Below, piece by piece: positions 13,381 to 25,215 of a DNA stretch of 64,000 nt (the stretch's first letter is position 1; every line of letters begins with the position of its first letter). A program made the position numbers and the translations under genes. This stretch comes from Epiperipatus broadwayi (taxonomy: Eukaryota > Onychophora > Udeonychophora > Euonychophora > Peripatidae), in the NCBI GenBank assembly GCA_028023455.1, contig JAQFVV010012396.1, positions 24,075,330 through 24,139,329 of the forward strand, written 5' to 3'. The notes under the pieces are model-generated. The model searched no databases and was not told the origin of the DNA. It was given only the letters and a program-made list of their open reading frames with translations.

Positions 13381-13740
13381 ATTCTAAAATATTACAATGA
13401 ATGGAGATGCGAGCAATGAGGCAGCAAATATAAAATTCGGTCCATTTTCTGCCATGGAGATGCTTCATCATTTAAGTGAGAAAAAAAATGGCACATCCAT
13501 TTTTCTAGTGGGCCATACCTGGAGAGTGAGAAGGTAGGGAGATGGAATGGTCTGCATAGATTACCCATGCAGTACTTTCACTACTCTTTCCGAAGGTGTC
13601 CTAGGGCATTTATGATGCCAGCTAAAACATATTAAGTGAACGTGGAGGATTTGGAGTTCCTGATGATCCTCAAATTATGATAAAGCAAATAATGATGATG
13701 GCTGACCTATGCTGGCAATGCTATGAAACTATAATATGTC
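13381..13740. other. Compositionally richer patch of unknown origin
   Basis: This 360-base patch has clearly more G+C and longer non-repetitive words than its surroundings (for example GGTGTCCTAGGGCATTTATG near 13595). No frame is open across it and I recognise no domain. It may be a fragment of an older transposable element or a remnant exon. Confidence 0.3.
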
Positions 13741-14348
13741 CTTTAATGATGCCAAAATAACTAATGACCTAAATATAAAGTTTTAATTGGTGTAATGACA
13801 TGACTTGTATACTAAACCAAATTAAATAACTGAAATATAAAACTAGATGAATGTCTTAATGACAAACAATTACATGTCCCTTCATTAAATTGGTCCCACA
13901 TGCATTTGAAATCAATAAGCATTATTTAACAATATCACAGTTAAGGCACTGCACATAAATGATTATTACATTTAAGAAGAGTAACGGTCATTATTAGTTA
14001 AAATATCTTAACAGAAACTGAATTAATAGCATTCTTAAATCACTTTTTTTTTATATTCAATAAATATATGTGTGGCAATATTAAAGTAATAATCTGCCTG
14101 AAAACAGAAATATTTAATTAGATCTCAATCCAGCGAGCAATGCTTTTAAAACAAATAATTGAAAGTAATTAAAATATCCATAAAGTGTTGGGGATTTAAA
14201 AGACTAATCTAAAATATAGGCTCATGGTGTTGAGAGTATTTGGCAAATATAAATTACATATAAAAGTAAATAGCAAATAATTAGAATAGCAAAATTTATC
14301 ACACTAAATAAAATGTAGGACTTAAACTTAAATAGATGTAAGCATTTA
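13741..14348. other. AT-rich non-coding sequence
   Basis: No gene or element recognised. Confidence 0.5.
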
Positions 14349-14371
14349 CATATATATATATATATATATAT
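14349..14371. repeat. Short (TA)n tract
   Basis: About 11 TA units directly beside the family C cluster, possibly its target site. Confidence 0.9.
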
Positions 14372-14503
14372 GAAAAACAAAAACAAGTTATAATCACGTT
14401 AACCTGCTGTCGCTTGTATTTATGATCAATAGATGGCGTTTTACCAAAAACACCAATCAAGCATACATTTGTTTACATAAATGACAAAAGAGTCAGAATT
14501 CAG

Positions 14504-14579
14504 TATCTCTTTCATTTTGCCCACCTTCAGATCAGCTGATTTCAAGCTAATTTACTACCATCAGTGAAGGATAGAGATA
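14504..14579 (-). ncRNA. Hammerhead motif C1, one core change
   Basis: Minus-strand core is CTGATGG, so the conserved A9 is G. GAAA, stem III (AUC/GAU closing AGCU) and a GAUC site near 14530 are present. Stem I is strong: CCTTCA/TGAAGG beside the core and TATCTCT/AGAGATA outside an internal loop. Probably weakened or dead because of A9. Confidence 0.65.
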
Positions 14580-14901
14580 GAGAAACTAGATCTAAACACT
14601 GATTCCAAGTGTTTATGCAAAAAGTTTCTATCAGTTTGCAAGCATAAAATTTTTCAGACCAGTAAAGTCTTCAAACTCAGCCTAACAATCCAGATAGCTA
14701 TATGGGTCTGATCTCAGTTCAGTTTTACCATGTAGTCAAAGCCTCTGCAATATATATTATTGCAAAAACCTTTAAAGGTACATTTATGAAAAACAAAAAC
14801 AAGTTATAATCACGTTAACCTGCTGTCACTTGTATTTATGATCAATAGATTGCGTTTTACCAAAAACACCAACCATAAATGACAAAAGAGTCAGAATTCA
14901 C

Positions 14902-14977
14902 TATCTCTTTCATTTTGCCCACCTTCATACCAGCTGATTTCAAGCTAATTTGCTATCATCAGTGAAGGATAGAGCTA
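14902..14977 (-). ncRNA. Hammerhead ribozyme motif C2, intact core
   Basis: Minus-strand core CTGATGA, stem II AGC/GCT with a U-U pair at its base, GAAA, stem III AUC/GGU closing AGCU, site GUA with predicted cleavage between bases 14928 and 14927. Stem I pairs CCTTCA with TGAAGG perfectly, plus a weaker outer helix. Together with C1 in direct orientation this is the dimer arrangement from which retrozyme monomers are cut. Confidence 0.7.
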
Positions 14978-15219
14978 GAGAAACTAGATCTAAATACTGA
15001 TTCCAAGTGTTTATGCAATGATATATATTGCAGAGGCTTTGACTATGTGGTGAAACTGAACTGAGATCAGACCCATATAGCTATCTGGCTTGTTAGGCTG
15101 AGTTTGAAGACATTACCAGTCTGAAAAATTTCATGCTTGCAAACTGATAGAAACTTTTTGCATAAACACTTGGAGTCAGTGTTTAGATCTAGTTTCTCTA
15201 GCTCTATCCTTCACAGTGA

Positions 15220-17340
15220 CATCATCCATGTATGATAAGCAGGGATGTATTAATGTGTATGTATAATTTGGATGCCTGAAAATGATTGTTGTATATGCTT
15301 TGATAGAGGACTTAAGTAAAAAATGAAAAACAATGAGCCTTGGGAGAAGAATTGCATAAAGGTGAATGATGGTGAGAAATGTATCTCACTTTTTTGCAGT
15401 AAGTTGTTAATTAAGTAAAGCAGAGTACATGGAATGGTAGTGTGATAGAATGAAATGTAAACTATATCTAACAGAACTACAATCAGAGCATATTTCTTGA
15501 TCTTGAGTTCACCGCTTTAAACATCAGAGCAGCAGATATGGCAGAAAAGCCTTTTTTGGAAACTGCATATTAGAAATTAGAGAAAGTATGTATGGCACTA
15601 GATGACCATTTACTACTTTGTCCAGTATCTTAATTCCCAGTAAACACATGGAAATTGGTTGAAGTTTGGTAAGAGTAGAATTTAAGCCTGGTTTTTTGTA
15701 AATGGTACAATTGAGATTGAATGTAGACCTTTGATGTCATATATCTTTTGGAATAGCTAATTTGACAGATCAGAGGTATAATCCAATAAAGTGCCTAAAA
15801 TGGGCAGAAACAAAAGCAGAAATTTCATTGGAATCTGGGTGATCTGAGTTATTTATCGTGGCAAACTTGACAGAAAATTGTATGGTTTGGAATGGGGTAT
15901 TGGTTTGAGGTGGTCCAAATAAATGTTAAGATAGTGTGAATGCATTGTGGCTTTGTAATAACTGCTTGAAATATTGGTATATAAGCTTAATCATGTCGTA
16001 GCCTGCAGACAAATTATTATCATCTTGGAGTATCATGGGGATTTTTAGTGTGAATGGATGACCCAAGTCCTATCTAATATATCTCCAGGTCCATATGTGT
16101 TGATGAATAAGAGAAATCCTTTTCTTAATGGCAAAGATATTCTTTAACTTGGTTGATGGTTATTTGATTAGCCTGAAAAAGTGCATGTGTGCAGGCTTTA
16201 TTAGTGAATCCATGTATGCAACTCATTGACCAATGCCAAAAGTTGGAAAGGTGGAGGTGAATTGTGTGCGAGATACTAATGTTGAATGATACTATATGTA
16301 AAAAGGTGAGGTACCTTTAGGCTAAATCAAGTTCTATTTGTTATAATTTCCACAACATAATATTTATTTCAGAGAATAATAACTCTTTGGTATATGAGGG
16401 AAGAAAGACTCAAATATTTTTATGCAAATAAAGAGTTGTGATATGGAGTTCATTGATATTCAAGATGTCAGTTTTCCAGGGTGGTTAGAAAAGGAAAATA
16501 AGTAGGATCAAGGTCAAGTTAGAATTGTCAAATAACAGCAAAGATCAATTAGTGAGGCATGCCTATTTTATGAAACATGATAAAGTTGGAGAATAAAAAG
16601 CTGTATTACATAAAACCATTTTGACATGAATAATTGATACAAGAGATTAAAATTCCTCATTAAAATAGTTGTTTGGGGGAAGAGGCAAACAAAGAGTTAG
16701 TTGTCAGAATAGTGGTTGAAACAACTATAGGACCAAGAGGAATGTATGCAAATATAATATTTTGTTTTGGAATATGACTGTGAAATGTGGTGACTAAGAT
16801 ATTCAAGTCTAAGTAAATAATCTTAAATGATCACAATGGGTAGCTGGGGGTGATAATGCCAGTTCCAGCTGATAGTGAAGATGTGTCCCTGGAACAGGCA
16901 CAGAAGCCCTATCTATTGAGGTAAGTAACAGGATCAATGTGGGATCTATTTTATATTTTCTTCTCAAGCAATACAAGCACATGAGATTGTATATTGCTTA
17001 TCACTTTATAATTGAAAAAGTTAGACACTGAGTTAATACATTGAACATTAAGTGAGTAATTTTTAATTTCATTTGTCAGATGTTTTTAGGGTAATTAATT
17101 CTAGTCATTGGTCAGGGTGGGTGTAAACTCTAATGTTTTCAAAAGGTCTAGTTATATAATTATGAATTTATAATGGCAGTTGATCAGTATCTAACAATGT
17201 TTCCAATGCAGATGATACATGTATTTGTTGTTGATGATGACAGGTAGAGATAGTTAGATAAGGGGCATTTAGTTTGCATGATGATATAACTGGTTTCTAC
17301 AGAATCCATGACTAGCATCAACAGGTCAATCACATCTGTT
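15220..17340 (-). pseudogene. LINE reverse transcriptase remnant (zinc-knuckle-gag family), truncated at YMDD
   Basis: On the minus strand, downstream of the gag remnant at 17.3-18.8 kb, broken frames resemble a non-LTR reverse transcriptase. They include a PISM-type block of RT domains 1-2 near 15.65 kb, and they end in PCLSYMDD (15221-15245), the catalytic domain C motif. Stops and shifts are frequent, many of them TGA, so it is a dead copy. The frame stops immediately after YMDD, where the family C cluster begins; I find no continuation below 14.37 kb. The fragment at 19.7-21.2 kb has a closely similar PCIAYMDD block and the following region, so both belong to one family. I cannot name the clade. 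Confidence 0.6.
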
Positions 17341-18760
17341 TTATTTTTTATTTATTTTTTTGGGGGGACAGATTTTTTGTTTAGAATTATTGGTGGAATG
17401 AATGGCTAGTATGGGTGGTAAACATGGAGAAATTGTCTCAATGATATGTGCAGAGGTTTTATTATCATGTGTATGTTTATAAATATGAGTATCTGGGACA
17501 ATATTAATCTTATTTGAGGTAGTGCTGGCATTGATTGTTGCAATGGGAGAAGTGTTGAAACTATTATCTGAGTCAGAGGTTATTTGTATATCAATTGAGC
17601 TGGCATGATTATCATTATCTGTCTCATAGATTATCAAATCAATAGCTGGAGGATCAAAATTGATGGGGATGAATGTATAGGATAGGTAATATGTGCATGG
17701 ACAATTTTGTTTATTGAAATGATTTTGCTGTTGGCTGGTCTTTGTTGATTTGGGAATTTAGATGGTCAGTTGTTTTTCCTGAAAGTGAAATTTGGAAATT
17801 AGCACATTTCATGACTAAATGATCCCAGTGGTGACAGGAGTATCACTGAGGTTTCAATCCTCTGATATATAGACATAATATAGATTCCTAAGCAAGAATT
17901 TGTGTTGGAACTCTTTGGATTAATATCATGCTGCAGTTGTAATTTGAAACCATAACTGTTACTAGGGATAGTTATAGGGGTACCCTTTATGTATATGCAG
18001 TGAAAAGCTGTAACTTTTCCAAATGGTTGCAATCATATTCTGGAAATGTTGAAAAGTGTATCCCGAGTAGGGGAATTTGAGCACCCCTGTGATACAGTTG
18101 TGGTGATTTGGATCCATAATAATTAAGGCAAAGTTTCCCACAGATTTTATTTGTTTTTGAAATCAGTCTCTCTGTGTGGTGTAAAATAACACTGCTATCA
18201 AATAACTGGGATTTGGATGGTCAGTAATACATGCAATTGTATCTCACAGCCCACACAAAGATATTGTATCAAATAATAATTTCTAGGACATGTTCTCTGA
18301 TGCCACTATGGGTTGTTTTCTATATTTTGGAGCTGTCTTGGGAATAGTGAAATATTGTTATCCTTGTTATTAATAACTATTGGATTATTATTACTTTTAC
18401 TATTGATCTGTTGAGGGTTATTTTTTAAATAACATTGCACTAAAAATAAATTTTTAAATAACATTAGCATATGTTTGTATTATCTTTAAACTTTGAAATT
18501 CAGTGTTAGCAAAATTAGAAGTGATTGAAATATTGTTACTTTTGCTGTTTATAACTATCTGATTGTTAATACTTTTGCTACTGAACTGGTGAATATTATT
18601 TTTACCATCTCCTTGTATTATCCTTGAACTTTGGAATTCAGTGTTAGTGAAATTGATGCCAACCATCTGATCATGTGACAGCTCAGTCGCCATATTAGTC
18701 ACTAAATTATCATTAGACAACTCAATTATTTTGTAAATTTTGAATGCCAAATTTAAATAA
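17341..18760 (-). pseudogene. LINE ORF1/gag remnant with disabled zinc knuckle
   Basis: Minus-strand pieces align in order with the better-kept gag at 27.1-27.9 kb: an N-terminal S/N-rich part containing a duplicated NF(T/A)NTEFQS block (18454-18750), a DTIACITDHPNPS block (about 18220), then MQPFGKV (from 18032), a segment ending LKPQ, and a CCHC knuckle. The knuckle reads stop-YSCHHWDHLVMKC: its first cysteine codon has become TGA (near 17846). A frameshift separates it from MQPFGKV. An S/T/N-rich tail (98 residues, 17341-17637) follows. Gag proteins of this kind bind element RNA. This copy cannot be functional. Confidence 0.65.
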
Positions 18761-19273
18761 ATTTGATATATGAGTTATCAATCAATTGAAGACAAAACTT
18801 TGCAGTAAGAGATATGAATTTAATCTTGTCAAATGAAAGCTTTAAATGAATATTAAACAAATAACTGAAGCTTTTTATCTGGGTTATTGATAGATGAACA
18901 ACTAAAAACTGCTGTTGTTATTACTATTATTATTATGGTTCAAAAGAACTTTATTAAAAAAGAAAATTTACAATAAGTTACAGAGGTTATAAATTAAATT
19001 TTTACAAATGACAAAAAATTAAGCATTACATTGTTAAATATTAATAGTAACAAAAAATTAAAAAATGAGTATGTACACAAAAAAATTGGAACAAAATAAA
19101 CTGAAGAAAATAAAACATTACAATAGAAATAAAATATTGTAAAAATTATATACAAAGATGGATAATAAAAAAAAAATCATTACCAGAGCATAAAATTTAA
19201 ATTATTTTATTTTGTTGGCAATTTATCATGTCACAGTTTTGAAATGAGTTACATTTGAGACCATGTATCAATG
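18761..19273. other. AT-rich non-coding sequence
   Basis: Contains a short TTA/TAT triplet run near 18920 and A-rich sequence. No gene recognised. Confidence 0.5.
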
Positions 19274-19437
19274 TATTAAGCCACTAAACATCACATGATC
19301 ATCATTTCTTATGCTTGCTTATAACTATTATTAAAACAGGCAAAACTTTCCATGCAGTAGTGCTACTCAGTGCAACCAGAGTAATCAGTGGATGTCAGAA
19401 GGCTTGTGCATGTTATCCCTATCTAGTGCCTACTCAT

Positions 19438-19492
19438 CCAATATCCCCAGACTAGTTTCTACCTTGTGGCTTTCATCAGTGGTAAGCCTTGG
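19438..19492 (-). ncRNA. Hammerhead motif A2-left, core intact, weak stem II
   Basis: Minus strand: CTGATGA, GAAA and AGTC are all present. Stem I pairs ACCA/TGGG-type bases near the core and CCAA/TTGG outside. Stem II has drifted (AAGCC-ACA-AGGTA) and keeps only about two good pairs, so folding is uncertain. Confidence 0.6.
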
Positions 19493-19517
19493 ATCTGAGA
19501 GCACTGCACCTCCGATG

Positions 19518-19571
19518 CAAGACTCTTCACTGACAAAAGCCACAAGCTAGAAATTAGTCTGTGAATTTTGG
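19518..19571 (+). ncRNA. Hammerhead motif A2-right, core mutated
   Basis: Core reads CTGACAA (19529-19535), the same G8-to-A change as in A1-left. GAAA and TAGTC remain. Predicted inactive. Confidence 0.6.
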
Positions 19572-19689
19572 ATGAGTAGGCACTAGATAGGGATTTTATA
19601 CATGAGCCTTCTGGCATACAGTGATTACTCTGTCTTACACTGAGTGGCACTACTATATGAAGAGTTTTTCCTGTGTCAACATATGTTTG

Positions 19690-21190
19690 TGTTTCTGTTA
19701 TTTTTTATCTGTTTGTTGGATGTTTATTAAATTCATTTTTAGTGTGTTTCTATGTCATCTGGTATTTGTGTTTATACTAAAACTACATCTAGTGCACCAG
19801 AAGGCATATAGAATACAAGTACTGGATCTAATATTGAAAAATGTACCTTTTTTATATGCTTGTAATACATGTCTGATCATTGTATTTTTCTGTGTTGTAA
19901 TATTGCAGACAGCTTTGTGAGTATATTTAAGTCCTTGATAAGTGAATAAGAAATGATTTATTGTTTTTGATTCTCAATGACATAGGGAGCATATGTCATC
20001 TATGTTATGATAATATATTTTATATTTTAAAAAAGTAAATGTTGGAAGTGCATTAAGGTTTATCTTTATCAGAAAGTCAAATTATTTTTGTTCCAATGAC
20101 CAATATTTATATCTTTTAGTTAATTGCTTATTGTTTATAGATATTAGTGATTCTATTGTATTTTGTATTTGGATAGACCGATTTAAATGTTTACCAGTAT
20201 TTATATTTGGTAGTATTTGTTTGAATAGAAGGTATATTTATATTTAGTAATGGGTGCAATAGAGCTTTCCAGTAATTTTTGGTTAGTGGTGGCATATCTG
20301 TTAGTGTAACTTTCATTGTATGTGATATCTTTGGATATATTTTTATACAAGTTACTATGATGTTTATAATTTTATGTATATGAAAAATATGAATATTGTC
20401 TAAACCCAGCCCATTCGAACATAATAGCAATTGTAATTCTTTAATTGAAACAGATTTATTTTTTCCCTGATAATAACTTTCTGTATAGAATGTAAATATT
20501 ATTAATGAAACATTTGGAAAAAATTATAATGAGAGAAAAAAATATATTATTATCATCATTATGAACATGTTAAACTGTGATATTTTTGCATATAGTGATA
20601 GGTATACCCTCTCCATTAAATTTATTAATTTTTCAATTTCTTCTTTAATTTGTTTGAATTAGTATTCTCATTGCCATGTTACTAAGGATCAAAAGGAAAA
20701 CCTAAGAAAGAACTAGGTTTTCCCTTGGAATAATCTGTAATTATATTTGCTATGCAAATTTTCCAAGCACATGATTTTTCAATGTTTATAGTAAGGTTGT
20801 ATGTGTTGGTGTAATCTGCTATTATTTTTAAAAGTTTGGGTATCAGTTTCTTGCTCTGTAAGAAGACAGATATGTCATCCATGTAAGCAATGCATGGAAT
20901 GTAGTAGCCCAACTATGGTATGTATATTCCATTGATTTTAGATTCAATTTTTTTAATTAGTGGGTTGGTGTACATTGCAAATAGTAGAGAACTTAGTGGA
21001 GATCCTTGTTGATATAGCTGTTTTACTAATTATAATAATATATATTTCCCTGTTAAGTAACAAATTAATGATTATATAAATATAGGCTTTGGGGATTGTC
21101 AAATTTATTAACAGTTTTATTAACTTGTCTATAAATACATTATCAAAAACTGATTGTAAAACTATTTATTTTTATTTTTTATAATTAAAC
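19690..21190 (-). pseudogene. LINE reverse transcriptase 3' fragment (same family as 15.2-18.8 kb)
   Basis: Minus-strand order: a domain A-like block with VFDNVFIDKLI (about 21150), domain B QGSPLSSLLFAMYTNPL (about 20990), an in-frame TAG, then YYIPCIAYMDDI (domain C with the catalytic DD, 20870-20900). After it come LTINIEKS and FLGF (domains D and E). Further down is a C-terminal region with a CX2C finger-like CSLC and a following NHFLF (about 19980). One frameshift and several stops break it. It lacks endonuclease and gag. QGSPLS and FxDD-type motifs are diagnostic of non-LTR reverse transcriptases. Confidence 0.7.
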
Positions 21191-21459
21191 TATACACAGA
21201 TTCATAAACATATCTTTACTAAAATCCTTAAAGTCATTCAAAAAGTAAATTCTAGATTTCCTTACTTTGTCCTGAATAAAAAAAAAAAATTCATGAAAAG
21301 TTCATTTATATTGCATTTTATTCATGATTAATGACTTCACATTAAATTTTTGCTTTTAAAATCTGCACCACAATTTAGAATACCACATCAGATTTTTTTT
21401 ACATAGTATGAATCATCATCATTTTCATCAATTTCAACCATTATCAATTCTTTGCAGAA

Positions 21460-21885
21460 TGAAGGCTCTCCAAATTCAATTCATCTTGTCTGATCTTTAG
21501 CCTCTGGCTCCACATTACACCTGCACACATCCTAACTTTATCTGTTCATCTCACATGTGATTTCCTTTAAGGCCTTTACAATCTCTTGGAATCCAATTTA
21601 AGATCTCAACCGTCCATGTATTATCATCTCTTCTAGTAATAGATCCATCCCAACTCCACTTCAGTGTTTTAATTCTTTCAATAATATCAGTATTATCTGT
21701 TTTCTTCTCTTACTCATGTATTCCATTTTTAATCTTTTTTATTACTCCTAATAGGTATCTCTCCATACTTCTTTGAGTGGTCTGAATTCTCTCTATTGCT
21801 CTTCTGTTAAGTATCTAAGTCTCCAATCCATAAGTAAGAATTGATAAAATATATTTATTAAAAACCTTTCTTTTCAAACACAGAG
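21460..21885 (-). pseudogene. RTE-like LINE C-terminal fragment
   Basis: The minus strand encodes, with breaks, the conserved C-terminal region of RTE-type endonuclease/reverse transcriptase proteins: a LLMDWRLRYL-like block (21810-21840), FRPLKEVWRDT in another frame, then IERIKTLKWSWDGSI and WTVEILNWIP (21575-21680). The 3' side is followed by ATC/ATT-rich sequence (21405-21460) typical of simple 3' tails. It is truncated at the 5' side and non-functional. Confidence 0.65.
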
Positions 21886-24170
21886 GCATATTTTTTTAAA
21901 GTTATTTCTACCAGAAACTATCCATCCATTGCCAGCAAGGTGAGTTGTTTAAGATCAAAAAACATCATGGACTTTGTTCTCAGTTGTCCAATATGAATAA
22001 ATTAACATATATTATTTATTTTAGCACTTTTCTTATGTCTAATGTATAATTCATTTTACAACATGTTTTAATACTGTAGTAGAATGACAGATATTGAATG
22101 TCATTTACAGTATTAAAACTTTTTTTGCACTCATGAGATGTCTTTGATAATTTATTTAATATATGATTCATGTCTATAAAACAAATACTTATTTACATTT
22201 AATTTGTACATAATAATTTTAATTGGTTTTGTAAATATAAAGTAAACAATAGGAATCAAATGTTTTTATTGCATGGGACTTTGTAAGAAGTTCAGATAGA
22301 GAAGTGACAGAGCTGTTTTATAGTCCATAGACCACTTCACAATTCTGTAACTGCACCAAACAATGCTTTGACAATAATACCTATAAATGACATTAAATTT
22401 CTATTTTAAAATACTAACTCATTTTATAAAAAATCCCTGTGAAATTTAACTCAGTAGTAGATGATGTATTGAGATCTCAAGATTTATATATCAAATCTCA
22501 GCCCATTATTTTTGTTGTTCAAACCGTATGTAATTTTTTTTTAAGAAGCCAACATTTAAATACTTTGGTTCAGTGGGATCTTTTCTGATGCTTTAAAATT
22601 ATATGTCTTCCAAATCAATAGCCATACTTACTTTGTGGCAGAAACTATTAAGATAAATGTAGAGCAATTTTGGTTTCATTAAAAATTTTCTCACTTATAG
22701 TTTCCTTTTTTCAGGAAATGTGTATCTTTTTTTTTTTTTATTGACACCCTTTGATTCCCAGTGACCATCTTTTTCTGTTTATCCATAGATCTTACCCAAA
22801 ATTTTTGACTTTACTTTCAATATTTATTTCCCCTTTTGAGATTTTTTTGGATGACCTCCTTTTCACTTTCCTAGAAATATATTCTGGTGCATTTAGTTAC
22901 AAAAATGGCCTATATGATTAATGTATATTATGACGAAAGCATTTATGCAAAAATATATCTTACATTATACTTTAATCACTTTTTTATTGCAAATTTTTAT
23001 AGTGCTAAAAACGTTTATAAAGTATATTTAATTTCGTTTAAATCTAAGTTTAATAAACCTTTAAGGTAAAGGTTTATAATTCATATTTATAAATAATAAT
23101 AAAAACATTTTAAAATCAATTACATTATTTTTTTTTTTTTTAAAATCATTTTTAGAAAATTTCAGTACTATACATAGATTTTGTTTTCTTTTCTTTAGAT
23201 GTTCTCTTCTGGCCCTGAGAATCTAACAGATGCCATTCTCAACGTTATGTTATTGGTTGACACTCGATGAAAATGTCATCAGCATTTTATAGAATTGAAG
23301 CATGGTTTGTGGATCAGAAGTGTACTTGAGATCTAAAAGATAACAAAACTAGAAAAACCAGCTGTAGTGTCGGTACAAATCCATCTCAAATACAATCACT
23401 ATCTCAAACAAAAATGACAGAAAGAGTTCAAAGTTTCCCAAAGAGAATTAATAAGCTTATATCTGATCTTCGTCTAGTCTTTTCACGTTTATTATTATTC
23501 AATATAAATAGTTTTCATAGAAATGAAATTTATCTGCCTGGTGGTATGTATTAAGAAAATAACTTTAATTGAGAAAAAAATCAATACATAAAAATTAATA
23601 ATACTTAGTATGTAAATCTACTTTTGTTTTTATTCTTTTTTATAATCAAATGTATGCAAATTATATTAAAATTATTTATTACAAACATATTTCAACTGCT
23701 TTTTACAAAGTGGTGAATACTTAAAAAATCTATATTAGACATTGTTCATTTGCAAACCCTGTTGCAATCAAATTATTAAGAATAAACACGTTAATAAAAT
23801 ATTTGTTCAGTTGTTTGAAATATTTTATAATTTTTTTGCAATCCGCATTTTAAGATATTTTAAACAGTGAAAACAATCTCCCCTCATCAGATGGACAAAT
23901 CTCAATGAAAGCAAGACATTTTGTGAGATTTGATTACATTTTTAATACTTTATACCTACAAATTTTATCACTTAACTTTATATAATTATTAACTTTAAAT
24001 TTTACAAACAAAAAAGAAAATAGTTTATTGAAAGTTACCCATAATAAATAATAGAATTGCATTTATTTAGATCAAGCAAAAACAAAATTTCTACATTAAA
24101 AAACATAACTAAAGCTGCCAAAGAAGACAAAAAATATGAAAACAAGAAGCATATATTCACCTTTATCTTA
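21886..24170. other. AT-rich non-coding sequence, one possible splice acceptor
   Basis: Mostly AT-rich. At 23180-23199 there is a good acceptor-like tract (TTTTGTTTTCTTTTCTTTAG) followed by a 70-base open stretch starting ATGTTCTCTTCTGG and ending TGA at 23270. I see no matching donor or similar exon, so I do not call a gene. A poly-T run lies at 23129-23140. Confidence 0.35.
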
Positions 24171-24179
24171 TATTTTTTC

Positions 24180-25215
24180 TCATGACTTAAACTATTCAGA
24201 GGCTGAAAAATTATTTCAATGTCCAGCTAGTTCTAAAAAAATTATAAATCATAATTCAATTTAACTCTCTTTACAACAGTAAAGATTGTAATGTTCTTAA
24301 TAAATTTAACACAGGAAGTGATCATTGATTAGTAAGATGTAACACATGTGTTAATGCAAAACTATAGAGACAAAAATTATTAAGAAAAATAATTCTTAAC
24401 AATATTTTCAGTTGATATTCCTAATCTTCAGAACCATTTCAATGAATTTAAATTAGAACTCACAAATTAGTTTCAAGTATTAGTGGATTTTGAACATGAT
24501 TCAGATTTGAATGCAATTAATATGAAAATAACTGATACACATTAAAAACTGCAACAAAGATAGCTGATAGAAAAAAGCAGCAATTGACCAATAAAATTTC
24601 TATTGTGACTAGAGAATTTATGAATAAAAGAAGAAATATGAAGATATATAAAAATGGTGCATTAAAAAAGACTAAATATCTCAAAGAGTTGAAAATGATA
24701 TAAGAAAGTATAATTGTGAACTAGCAAGGAAAGCTGTAGAAGAGACTAAAAATCTCAAGAGTGTAAAACAACATTTTGGTATGGGTAGGAAATTTATATC
24801 TGCAACAAAAAAAAGATGAAATTATTACTAAAAAGAGAGATGACATCATGAAATGGATAGAAGACTTTTATCAAGAATAATATAGTAATAAAGAACAAGT
24901 ACCTCCTATATCTATTACATCTTCTGCATTGCCCAGAAATTTAAATGAAGAAGTGAGACATGCAATTAAATGTATGAAGAAAGGAATAGCTCCAGATAAA
25001 GATGGAATTATAATAAATATATTAAAAGAAGCAGGTGAAGAAATAGAATTTTTTTAGCAAAGTTATATACCAAATGTGCAAATTATAAATATGTACCAGA
25101 TGATTGGAAGAATGCAGTATTAATTAATATTAATATTTAAAAAAAGTGATAAAGAAGATATTAAAAATTACAGACCTATCAGTCTTTTATCAGTTTTATA
25201 CAAAAATTTTCTGTT
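24180..25215 (+). pseudogene. RTE-like LINE: endonuclease end and reverse transcriptase start
   Basis: Plus strand. About 24255-24330 encodes NSKDCNVLNKFNTGSDH followed by TGA and LVR: the SDHRLVR motif that holds the catalytic histidine of apurinic-type LINE endonucleases, with the arginine codon turned to stop (CGA to TGA fits CpG decay). A basic linker follows, then NEEVRHAIKCMKKGIAPDKDGI (24943-25008) and [16 protein letters not shown] (25165-25215), which are RT domains 0-2. Stops and shifts are scattered. RT domains A-E are missing. It lies opposite in strand to the RTE fragment at 21.5 kb and need not be the same copy. Confidence 0.7.

Larger units (their letters stand above)
14372..15219 (-). 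mobile_element. Family C hammerhead cluster: tandem dimer plus inverted partial copy
   Basis: A unit starting TGAAAAACAAAAACAAG at 14372 repeats in direct orientation at 14787. A third, partial copy (about 15030-15219) is inverted. On the minus strand each direct unit carries a hammerhead. Predicted cleavage sites of the two direct copies are 398 bases apart. The second unit lacks about 20 bases present in the first. The inverted copy ends at CTATCCTTCAC, inside hammerhead stem I, exactly where a LINE reverse transcriptase frame resumes. The motif GGGTCTGA(A/T)CTCAGTTCAG is shared with family A. No protein is encoded. Confidence 0.75.
19274..19674. mobile_element. Family A hammerhead foldback (A2), short-spacer form
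   Basis: Arms 19336-about 19505 and 19510-19674 are inverted copies of the outer part of family A (AAAACTTTCC... to ...AGTTTTTCC) meeting almost without spacer. The left flank (ACTAAACATCACATGATCATC, about 19282) is also family A sequence, equivalent to the A1 central spacer. The join deletes the inner half of each arm present in A1. Each arm keeps a hammerhead. Confidence 0.7.

Noticed and set aside
23180-23340. Possible internal exon after a strong polypyrimidine-AG
   Set aside because: The frame after the acceptor closes at 70 bases, no donor pairs with it, and no protein family is recognised.
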